A stretch of DNA of 47,120 nt, taken from positions 1 through 47,120 of the forward strand of contig CAZDXJ010000011.1 of assembly GCA_964509475.1 (NCBI GenBank). The letters run 5' to 3'. The translations under genes and the position numbers were made by a program. The notes beneath the pieces are model-generated. The model ran no database searches. It was not told the origin of the DNA and saw only the letters and a list, made by a program, of their open reading frames with translations. Numbering within the stretch: the first letter of the stretch is position 1; every line of letters begins with the position of its first letter. This DNA is from CAZDXJ01 sp964509475. GTDB taxonomy: Bacteria > Pseudomonadota > Gammaproteobacteria > Methylococcales > Methylomonadaceae. This document shows, piece by piece, positions 40,386 to 47,120 of the stretch.

Positions 40386-43148
40386 TTATGATGAATTGCC
40401 AGCATTCAATAGTTTCAGTCCGGGCGGCAGGGCTTCACCAAAGATTTGCTTTTCTTCCGCTTCGTCCAGTTCCTTGACTTGTTCGACCATTTGCGGCCAG
40501 GCATTGGGTGCCTTATAGCGTTTTAATTGCTCCAGAATAAGCAAGCGAAATTCCTTGTCGATATCCCGGTTGCGATCACCGCTCATGCGGCAAATCAGCG
40601 TAGCGGCAAATCCGGCCTGGGGTATCTTTTTCCAGTCGGTGTCGAGTATTTGCTCAAGCCAGCGGCTGGCTTCAAGCGGGGGCACAATTGCATGAGGACT
40701 GCCGTGAAAGGGGACACGCGCACCCACCCGGCCCAGTGCCCACCAGGTTTGTTGGCTTTCACTGGCTTTTTCAAGGCGTTTTAACAACCATTCGCCAAGC
40801 TGAATTTTGTGTTCAACCGATAAACGTTCCAGAACGGCGGCCAGGCGAACGATATCGTCATAACTGCGCTGCTTGCCTTGTTTGGCAACCGAACCTTGCC
40901 GGGCTGAGGCAGGATTGATGTATTTGGCCAGATCGGAGAAGATTTGTTCCTGGGCGTTGTTGTCCAGGCCACCAGCGATGCGTCGCCACAAGGTCCACCA
41001 TTCGCTCCAGTTTTGGGTTTCATTGACGAACTGAATGCTTTGGGGGTAGAGCTTCCATAATTGTTCAACCCGCCAGTCATCGAGCGGATAACCAAAGCCG
41101 GGACGCAGACAGAAGCCGGTCAGATTCAGCCACAAGCGTTCATGGTGAACACTGCGGCGGCGGTTTTTTTGATAAGCCAGCAATACACCAAATAATTCCC
41201 GCAGTAAAGGCGTTGGCCATTGCCGGCGCGGACCCAGAAGTTTTTCCAGGTCGTTACGCAGGTTCTTCACGGCTTTAGGGGAGACGTTTTTTGATTTATT
41301 GCCGAAAATGAGTTCGATTTTTTTTGCCGCATCATCGAACTGGGCCGGTAGTTGAGTATCCTGGGATGAAAGTGCTTTTTTGCGAATCTGAAATTCTACA
41401 TCCCAGCGTTGCTTTGGATCGTCAACCGAAACGCATTGAATTTGCAAGGTGCCGATTTCGGTCAAGGTGACGGCCAGATTGACAATTTTTTCCGAGACGG
41501 GTTTTTCACTATCCGGTTTGAAGGCAACGGCGAGCGGCGGCAGGGAATGAAAATCATCGCTTATTTCGGTGATATCGCCGGCCTGACAAGTTGTATCGCC
41601 GCTGAGTGATGCCAGGTGGAAACGTACCGGCTGGCCCAGACGCAGGGCGAATTGTTGTTCCTTGAGAATGATTTCTTCGCCTTCTTCGCTGCCGCGCGGC
41701 AGGATACAAACGCCTTGCTTGACACCGTTTTTGTGATCGGTGTCAATCAGCAGAAAATAACTGCGCGCCGCGCCACCGCCGATTTTGACTTGTTTGCCAC
41801 GCCGGGCCAGGGCGTAACTGACCGCGCCATAGGCGACAGCCAGTTCCGGGTGGGTATTGAGCAAATGCCTGGGTGGTTTGTTCGACCAGAAAGTCAATAA
41901 ATCCAGCGCTCTCCGGGTCAGGGTTTTACTGCGGAAGACACCGCCATTGAGCAATAACGCATCCGGTATGCCATCGCCATGGCTTGATGTCCTCTGGCAA
42001 ATTTGCCGGTGTGCCTTGAGAAAGGCAGCGATGTGTTTGCTGATTGCCGGTTCCGCTGCGTAGGGCAGGCCAAATTCAACAACACCGCTGCGTTTTTTGT
42101 CGGGCAGTTCATCGATACCGGAGAGTGGAAAAAAACCGTCCAGGGCGATGGCGCGAACCTCCTCCCTGCTCAGTTCTGTCGAACGGCTGCCGCCAATTAA
42201 TTTGGAACCGCCACCGAGCAGGGTCACCTTTTGTTTTTCCGGGGCGTGTTCGGCAAGCAGGTTTTCCTTGGCCAGGCGGCATTGTTCGATCAGCTGCGAC
42301 AAATCGGCGGTGGACAGGGAGCGTTGATTGTTGGTGATCCGCTGTTCGGCCAAATGCGCCAAAGCCAGATCGATATTGTCGCCGCCGAGCATTAAATGAT
42401 CGCCCACGGCAATTCGGGTTATCCGGGGCAAATTATCGGTCTGCTCGATATGAATCAAGGTCAAATCGGTGGTGCCGCCGCCAACGTCGCAAACCAGCAG
42501 CAGATGCACATCTTGCAGGGCTTGCTTCAGATTGTCCTGATGCCGGCGCAGCCAGTCATAAAAAACCGCCTGGGGTTCTTCAAGCAGGCGTAATCGATGT
42601 AATCCCGCGCTTTTGGCGGCTTCCAGGGTCAATGATCGGGCCGCCTCATCAAATGATGCCGGAACCGTCAGGACAATTTCCTGATCTTCCAGCAGGGCAT
42701 CGGGAAAACGGTGATTCCAGACCATGCGCACGTGCGCCAGATAGCTGGCGCTGGCTTCGATTGGAGAGACCTTGTGAATTTCCGGGTCTGAGCCCCAGGG
42801 CAGTATGTCCGCATCATGTTCGATCGAAGGGTGGGACAGCCAGCTTTTGGCACTGCTGACCAGACGGCCCTGGGTTTTTGCACCCAGAAAGCGAGCCGCT
42901 TCACCAATCACAGCCGGTTTTCCGGCTGGAGAAAACACCCGGTCGGCTTCGGAGAGTTCACCATCAGCGGGGTGATAACGCACCGAGGGTAATAAGGGCC
43001 GGGTTGCAACTTCGCCCGGCGCAATCAGTTGATTGATTTCGAAGATACGGATTTTTGCATCGTTTTGTTGTATCGGTGCATAGGCAACAACGGTGTGGGT
43101 CGTGCCCAGATCAATGCCAACTAAATATTTCGGGGATTGGGAGGACAA
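40386..43148 (-). CDS. Hsp70-like ATPase with long helical C-terminus
   Basis: Full length 920 residues. The N-terminal actin-like ATPase (about 9-400) has phosphate-1 GIDLGTTHTVVAY, phosphate-2 CDVGGGTTDLTLI, the adenosine-side NGGVFRSK and LLEEPQAVFYDW. A beta segment (about 455-590) resembles part of a substrate domain. The last 330 residues are helical, Trp-rich (WSEWWTLWRRI, QQTWWALGRVG) and unlike DnaK; relatives carry a DUF3731-type region. No DnaK lid is seen. The start is TTG 43146-43148 (seven bases after AGGAG); an in-frame extension to 43190 has no ribosome site. It lies downstream of a second Hsp70 paralogue and DUF2760. The client is unknown. Confidence 0.88.
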   Translation of the reverse strand: MSSQSPKYLVGIDLGTTHTVVAYAPIQQNDAKIRIFEINQLIAPGEVATRPLLPSVRYHPADGELSEADRVFSPAGKPAVIGEAARFLGAKTQGRLVSSAKSWLSHPSIEHDADILPWGSDPEIHKVSPIEASASYLAHVRMVWNHRFPDALLEDQEIVLTVPASFDEAARSLTLEAAKSAGLHRLRLLEEPQAVFYDWLRRHQDNLKQALQDVHLLLVCDVGGGTTDLTLIHIEQTDNLPRITRIAVGDHLMLGGDNIDLALAHLAEQRITNNQRSLSTADLSQLIEQCRLAKENLLAEHAPEKQKVTLLGGGSKLIGGSRSTELSREEVRAIALDGFFPLSGIDELPDKKRSGVVEFGLPYAAEPAISKHIAAFLKAHRQICQRTSSHGDGIPDALLLNGGVFRSKTLTRRALDLLTFWSNKPPRHLLNTHPELAVAYGAVSYALARRGKQVKIGGGAARSYFLLIDTDHKNGVKQGVCILPRGSEEGEEIILKEQQFALRLGQPVRFHLASLSGDTTCQAGDITEISDDFHSLPPLAVAFKPDSEKPVSEKIVNLAVTLTEIGTLQIQCVSVDDPKQRWDVEFQIRKKALSSQDTQLPAQFDDAAKKIELIFGNKSKNVSPKAVKNLRNDLEKLLGPRRQWPTPLLRELFGVLLAYQKNRRRSVHHERLWLNLTGFCLRPGFGYPLDDWRVEQLWKLYPQSIQFVNETQNWSEWWTLWRRIAGGLDNNAQEQIFSDLAKYINPASARQGSVAKQGKQRSYDDIVRLAAVLERLSVEHKIQLGEWLLKRLEKASESQQTWWALGRVGARVPFHGSPHAIVPPLEASRWLEQILDTDWKKIPQAGFAATLICRMSGDRNRDIDKEFRLLILEQLKRYKAPNAWPQMVEQVKELDEAEEKQIFGEALPPGLKLLNAGNSS

Positions 43149-43247
43149 CAAATAACTCCTGTGAACGGTAATATTTGATGCGAATTGCAAGAAAAACAGA
43201 TTCCAGCCCCGCAGGGCCGGAATCTGCCTGTCACGGACAGGCTATTA

Positions 43248-45425
43248 TCAGACCTCTTCCGTTGCTTCCTGTTCGGTTTCCTTGTCTTCACCGGCACGCA
43301 CATCGTATTCGATTTTCCAGCGGTGACCATCCTGTTTGGAAATGGCATGTAATTCCAGAGTACCGACTTCAGTGACCGCAGCGCTCAGATGCACGGGTAC
43401 GACTTCACCGGCTTTATGGTTTTCCACCGGCAGGGTGATTTCGATTTCATCCAGTTCTTCCAGTTCTTCATCGCTCCAGTAATCCAGGCGGGTGCCAACA
43501 ACATCTTCACGGCGGCTGTTGGAACTGAAAAAGCGGAAGCGTACCGGCTCGCCGATGACCAGACCAAATTCGTCGCCGGGTAGTTCTTCCTCGGTGCCTT
43601 CTTCCATGCCAAAGGGGGCGATACAGAGCGCTTCCAGTTCCGGCGGCATACCGGGAACGGCCGGCATGGCGCTTTCCACGCCAATATAATAAGCGGCGGC
43701 GGTGCCGCCTTTGATGCGAACGCCTTTGCCTTTGCGCACATAACCGTAGTAAGCGGCGCCACGGGCAACGGCCAAATCCAGATCGGCGCCAGTCAAAAGA
43801 CGTGCGGGCGGCGCTTGTTCGGCTTCCAGCCAGGAATTGAGTACTTCCATCAAGCGTTCACCCAAAACCTGAGCTTTCAATACGCCGCCATTGAACAATA
43901 CTGCGCTAGGATGTAAAAAGGTTGCATGTTCGGGTATTTCAATATCACTGAGTTCATCCGTTGCTTTCAGTTGTTTACTTAAAAATGCGGCCAGATGACG
44001 GGTGATGGCGGCATCCTGCGCATAAGGCAGACCGGCTGTTCTCAAACCGGTCCGGGTTTTTGCAAGCGGGCGTTCATCAATGGACGTTCTGGGCAAAAAG
44101 CCTTCCACCAACACCTGTTGCACTTCATCACGGGTCAGCTCGGTACGCAGGGTACCGCCAATCATCGAGGAACCCCGGTTCGGGATGATTAAAGGAATAT
44201 TATCGGCTTCCGAATCATTAAAGATTTTTTCCTTGGCTTCCCGGCAACCGTGGGTGAGCGCCTGAATCTGCCAGGGTGCCAGCCGGGTTCCGTCTTTTTC
44301 CAGCTTGGCTTTGACGGTATAGGCGAGTGCCAAATCCATATTGTCTCCACCCAGGAGAATATGATCGCCAACCGCAACCCGGGTCAATTGCAAATTGCCG
44401 TCTTCCTGGGTAACGGCAATCAATGACATATCGGTGGTGCCGCCGCCCACGTCAATGACCAGGATGACATCGCCAACCTGGGTATGATTACGCCAGTCGC
44501 CATGACTGCTTTCAATCCAGCTGTACAATGCCGATTGAGGTTCTTCCAATAATATGGCTTGATCCAAACCGACTGCTTTGGCCGCTTCGACGGTGAGTTC
44601 CCGGGCTGCGGGATCAAAAGAGGCGGGTATGGTGAGGGTTAAATCCTGTTCCGCCAGCAGCGCATTCGGAAATTGATGATTCCAGGCATCGCGCATATGT
44701 TGCAGATAGGCAATGGAGGCCTGGTAAGGGGATACCCGTTCCACCTCTTCCGGTGCTTCGGTTGGCAGAATAGGGGATTTACAATCGACTCCGGCATGGC
44801 ATAACCAGCTTTTGGCGCTGGATACCAGGCGAATCGGAGTTTTGCTGCCCAGATTACGCGCAATTTCACCGATGATAAAGTCCGGCTTCGCGGTCCAGGG
44901 CAGTACCGTTGAATCTTCGGGCAATTCCGCTTCATGTGCCTGATAGAGAAATGAAGGCAGCTGTTTTTTGTCTTCAACGACACCGGGTTCAACCAGTTGC
45001 GGAATCGCCATAACCTGCTGCGCGATTTGATCGTCAATGGTGTTTTCAATATCTATATAGGATAAAACGCAATGGGTGGTGCCCAGATCGATACCTACGG
45101 AATATCTACCGCCTTTCGAATCACTGGTCTGAGAAGGACGGGGTTCCGCTGGTCCGGTATCTGTCTCCGGTTCGGTAAACTGCAATTCCGTTTCTGCGCT
45201 TTTATCCGTGTTCATGTTTTCTTCAATTTCTTCGCTTTCATGCGCTTCCGTACTTTCTTCAATGTCCCTAATTTCATCAATGATGTTGTCCGAAGCGGTA
45301 TCCGGTTCATCGTGTTGTTCATCCGGTTGAAAATTTTCTTCGGTATCGTTTTCATGGTGTTTGGAATCGGATTTATTCCGTTTTTTCTCGGCATCCAAAT
45401 TTTTTAATCTGTCAAATAGTCCCAT
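43248..45425 (-). CDS. Hsp70-like ATPase with acidic N-terminal extension
   Basis: 725 residues. Residues 1-106 are acidic, Glu/Asp-rich and probably disordered, an unusual addition to Hsp70. The ATPase (about 107-560) has GIDLGTTHCVLSYIDIEN, the IDVGGGTTDMSLI phosphate-2 loop, LFNGGVLKAQVL and LLEEPQSALYSW. A short beta part (about 580-720) ends in a charged tail; a lid is absent. It is clearly related to the 920-residue partner but lacks its long C-terminus. The ATG overlaps the DUF2760 stop by one base (TAATG), so the two are translated together. Neither DnaJ nor GrpE genes are near. Confidence 0.88.
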   Translation of the reverse strand: MGLFDRLKNLDAEKKRNKSDSKHHENDTEENFQPDEQHDEPDTASDNIIDEIRDIEESTEAHESEEIEENMNTDKSAETELQFTEPETDTGPAEPRPSQTSDSKGGRYSVGIDLGTTHCVLSYIDIENTIDDQIAQQVMAIPQLVEPGVVEDKKQLPSFLYQAHEAELPEDSTVLPWTAKPDFIIGEIARNLGSKTPIRLVSSAKSWLCHAGVDCKSPILPTEAPEEVERVSPYQASIAYLQHMRDAWNHQFPNALLAEQDLTLTIPASFDPAARELTVEAAKAVGLDQAILLEEPQSALYSWIESSHGDWRNHTQVGDVILVIDVGGGTTDMSLIAVTQEDGNLQLTRVAVGDHILLGGDNMDLALAYTVKAKLEKDGTRLAPWQIQALTHGCREAKEKIFNDSEADNIPLIIPNRGSSMIGGTLRTELTRDEVQQVLVEGFLPRTSIDERPLAKTRTGLRTAGLPYAQDAAITRHLAAFLSKQLKATDELSDIEIPEHATFLHPSAVLFNGGVLKAQVLGERLMEVLNSWLEAEQAPPARLLTGADLDLAVARGAAYYGYVRKGKGVRIKGGTAAAYYIGVESAMPAVPGMPPELEALCIAPFGMEEGTEEELPGDEFGLVIGEPVRFRFFSSNSRREDVVGTRLDYWSDEELEELDEIEITLPVENHKAGEVVPVHLSAAVTEVGTLELHAISKQDGHRWKIEYDVRAGEDKETEQEATEEV

Positions 45426-46120
45426 TATAATTCAACCTCTGCTGCTGCAATAACATTGACATTATGGCCCTCGGTAATTTTAGGCAGGTGTACATCGGTG
45501 ATTTCCCAACCTTTATGTACCAGGGTTCCGGTGAAAGGTGGTTTGCCGACAATATTTCCGATCAAACGGATTCTTGAGGCATCAAACCCTTCCTGTAGAG
45601 TGATTTTACTGTTCTCAGGTTCCGTGCGGACAGGCTTCATGCTGAAATGTTCATTGATCGCCTGGTTGCAGCCTTCATGAACCACCCGGGCAGCGGCACC
45701 AATATCGGCATCGCTGTATTGATCGATGTCTTCCTTGATAAAGTCGATAAAACGCGCTTCTTTTTGCAATAAACTTAACAATTGTAAAGCGGCATCGGGG
45801 GTAGCTTCCTTGAGAATAACGGGTTCGGGGGGCGGGCCAGGCACGATTTTTTCGACCACTTTTTCAACTTCAACAATTTTGACTTCCGGCTCCTGTGGTG
45901 GCGAGGGTTCAGGCATACTGTTTGTAATGGCTTCTTGAACCGCTGTCTGGATGGCTTTGGTATCGGGTTGTCTGGGTTTGCGTGACAAACCGATCACTAT
46001 AAACAGCAACAAAAAAACGAGTAATAAAGCCAGTACCAGTACTGCGGCGGCAAGGCTAATGTGGAACAGATCGAGCGTCGTGGGTCTTTGCGTTAAATCA
46101 ATTGTAAAGTGAGTATTCAT
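45425..46120 (-). CDS. Membrane-anchored DUF2760 protein
   Basis: 231 residues. One membrane segment (about 20-45, very hydrophobic ALLLVFLLLFIVIGL) follows a short N-terminus. A Pro/Glu linker with repeated KIVEVEKVVEKIV (about 55-105) leads to a DUF2760 domain (about 108-231). That domain has LQLLSLLQKEARFIDFIKED, the DADIGAAARVVHEGC helix and the final GWEITDVHLPKI. Family function is not known to me. The domain is probably cytoplasmic if the short N-terminus is outside, but topology is not certain. It stands directly before two Hsp70-like genes. Gene order suggests a complex in which this protein holds the chaperones at the membrane; that is inference. Confidence 0.85.
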   Translation of the reverse strand: MNTHFTIDLTQRPTTLDLFHISLAAAVLVLALLLVFLLLFIVIGLSRKPRQPDTKAIQTAVQEAITNSMPEPSPPQEPEVKIVEVEKVVEKIVPGPPPEPVILKEATPDAALQLLSLLQKEARFIDFIKEDIDQYSDADIGAAARVVHEGCNQAINEHFSMKPVRTEPENSKITLQEGFDASRIRLIGNIVGKPPFTGTLVHKGWEITDVHLPKITEGHNVNVIAAAEVEL

Positions 46121-46175
46121 TGTTTTTTCTATTTGTCAATTAAGCGGGTAAGCTGAATAATGGGTTCTGGGGAGG

Positions 46176-46556
46176 TTATTTGCCCATTTTGCGAGCCGCT
46201 TGGGCATACATGAATTGCTCCAGTACCTTACGCGCTGTCTGGGTGCGGGTTTTCTTCAGATAGCGGTCAGATATAGTGGTGGGAACTTTCTCTTCGGTAA
46301 ATACAGCGCGTACCTGCGCCAGTGAAGGTTCGCATTTGATCAAGACCTTGTCCGTGGCGGCACGGGTGTCCAGTTTGATATAAGTTTTATTTTGCATTTC
46401 TTTGGTGATGCACAACATATACTGATATTTTGCCTGTTGTATTTTTTTTATTGTTGTATCGGACAATGTTGTTGGTTGCCATTGTGGGTTTTTGTTGTTG
46501 CCGGCAAAACTGTTAAAACTGGCGACAACTAATGCTAACAGAAAAATCGGTTTCAT
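46176..46556 (-). CDS. Secreted protein of unknown function
   Basis: 126 residues. A signal peptide (MKPIFLLALVVASFNSFA) is cleaved before GNNKN. The mature part is basic and helical, with two cysteines (YMLCITKEMQ and LIKCEPSLAQ) that could bond, and an Arg-rich end TARKVLEQFMYAQAARKM. ATG 46554-46556 is chosen because AGGAAG lies five bases ahead; ATG 46568 (four residues earlier) has no site. No family recognised. It ends 55 bases before DUF2760 and runs with it, so it may belong to the same transcript. Confidence 0.75.
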   Translation of the reverse strand: MKPIFLLALVVASFNSFAGNNKNPQWQPTTLSDTTIKKIQQAKYQYMLCITKEMQNKTYIKLDTRAATDKVLIKCEPSLAQVRAVFTEEKVPTTISDRYLKKTRTQTARKVLEQFMYAQAARKMGK

Positions 46557-46898
46557 AATCTTCCTCATTGGTTTTTGTGCTCTGATTTTACGTGAAGTTA
46601 TTAAAAATTGGTAATAAATCAGATTATCATTAATGTTGGGTTGAAATGAAAATTATCAATAGCGTAAAGGTTGGAATATGTATTTTTCTTTATTCCGATG
46701 CCTGATATTATAATGGGCTAATGTTGGAATATATTGAATCTTAACCCAGCCTTGTCATCCATGAAATGGAAGATATTTTAAAATTAATCAACAAGTTGTA
46801 GTCGAATTGTGCAGCAATGGCAAAACTGGGTTAATAAAAGTGTTTATGTCATCATTGGTAAACTCCAATGAGACGGAAACCTGAACAAAGGGTGTGCA
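46557..46898. promoter_or_regulatory. 342-base divergent gap upstream of the DUF2760 group
   Basis: A strongly AT-rich gap between the secreted-protein gene (-) and a short plus-strand ORF. Promoters for both should lie here, but none was clear enough to mark. No stable hairpin was seen. Confidence 0.4.
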
Positions 46899-47099
46899 AT
46901 GACTTCTCTACGTCTGTTTGATCAATTGGCTGAAGAGTTTGATTTAAAACCGAGCTATTATTATCTGATTGATTTAATTCCGTTGGAAAAAATCAGGAAG
47001 GTGAACAAAAAATTCTTTACCAATTTGTCATCGAGCATATTGCGCGTTTGGATCAAGAGGCTGGTATGTATTCCACCCCAAAACACAAGACACAATTTT
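46899..47099 (+). pseudogene. Short ORF with probable frameshift at window edge
   Basis: ATG 46899, with AAAGGG a few bases before, begins MTSLRLFDQLAEEFDLK and reads well to IDLIPLEK. At a run of six A (46986-46991) one frame continues as a Lys-rich, less natural sequence open to the window edge. The other frame, reached by one added A, gives NQEGEQKILYQFVIEHIARL and ends at a stop (47097-47099) after TPKHKTQF. The second reading looks more like a protein. The gene is either frameshifted, affected by a homopolymer sequencing error, or not real. No family was recognised. Confidence 0.35.
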
Positions 47100-47120
47100 A
47101 AAAAAAATTATTCCATTCAC

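Noticed and set aside
40386..45425. Ordinary dnaK locus
   Set aside because: No dnaJ or grpE, the proteins have non-DnaK extensions and lack a lid, and there are two paralogues behind DUF2760.
1..47120. CRISPR array, prophage or rRNA
   Set aside because: No regularly spaced repeats, phage structural genes or rRNA sequence were found.

Overview
The window reads as an ordinary chromosomal stretch of a moderately low-GC gammaproteobacterium. Markers of that class are zipA between smc and a ligase gene, a nnr-tsaE-amiB-mutL-miaA block, a trxB-aat-bpt block, rne divergent from rluC, and ubiC. The paired Hsp70-like genes with a DUF2760 protein, the PepSY gene ahead of a PhoP/PhoQ-type pair and the many palindromic intergenic repeats would suit a methanotroph-like lineage such as Methylococcales. 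That placement is inference only. No rRNA, CRISPR array or intact prophage was seen.

Layout: 1-2936 (+) holds moaA, a lipoprotein rhodanese, a membrane AlbA_2 protein and a small lipoprotein, preceded by a palindrome-rich leader. 3087-3920 holds a small heat-shock protein converging on a Met/His-rich periplasmic protein across a strong terminator. 4157-6925 (-) holds rne followed by ubiC. 7538-12546 (+) holds rluC, a HAD phosphatase and an S49 peptidase, then a PepSY protein, response regulator and sensor kinase. 12555-18792 (+) is the tightly overlapped nnr-tsaE-amiB-mutL-miaA block, ending in an internally deleted SnoaL-like remnant where hfq is often found. 18998-21376 (-) is trxB-aat-bpt. 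21811-24123 (+) is ftsK, converging on queG and a serine hydrolase (-). 26594-27848 (-) is queF-psd. 27940-34276 (+) is smc-zipA-ligase. 34380-35450 is a decayed diguanylate cyclase and 35639-37729 is glgX. 37870-38833 is a scrap of mobile DNA (IS200-type tnpA fragment abutting an integrase fragment) beside a tRNA-Met gene. ychF follows (-). 40386-46556 (-) is a periplasmic protein, DUF2760 and two divergent Hsp70 genes. A small frameshifted ORF lies at the right edge.

Functions in play: cofactor and tRNA modification (MoaA, QueF, QueG, MiaA, TsaE), chromosome segregation and division (FtsK, SMC, ZipA, AmiB), DNA repair (MutL, ligase), RNA decay (RNase E), N-end rule tagging (Aat, Bpt), thioredoxin reduction and glycogen turnover.

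The least explained items are: (1) the membrane DUF2760 protein with two specialised Hsp70-like ATPases and no DnaJ or GrpE gene nearby; (2) an NAD+-type DNA ligase at the usual ligA position that departs from the canonical enzyme at several catalytic positions, including the motif IV lysine; (3) several unrelated palindromic repeat families; and (4) three genes decayed by internal deletions, some with frameshifts.
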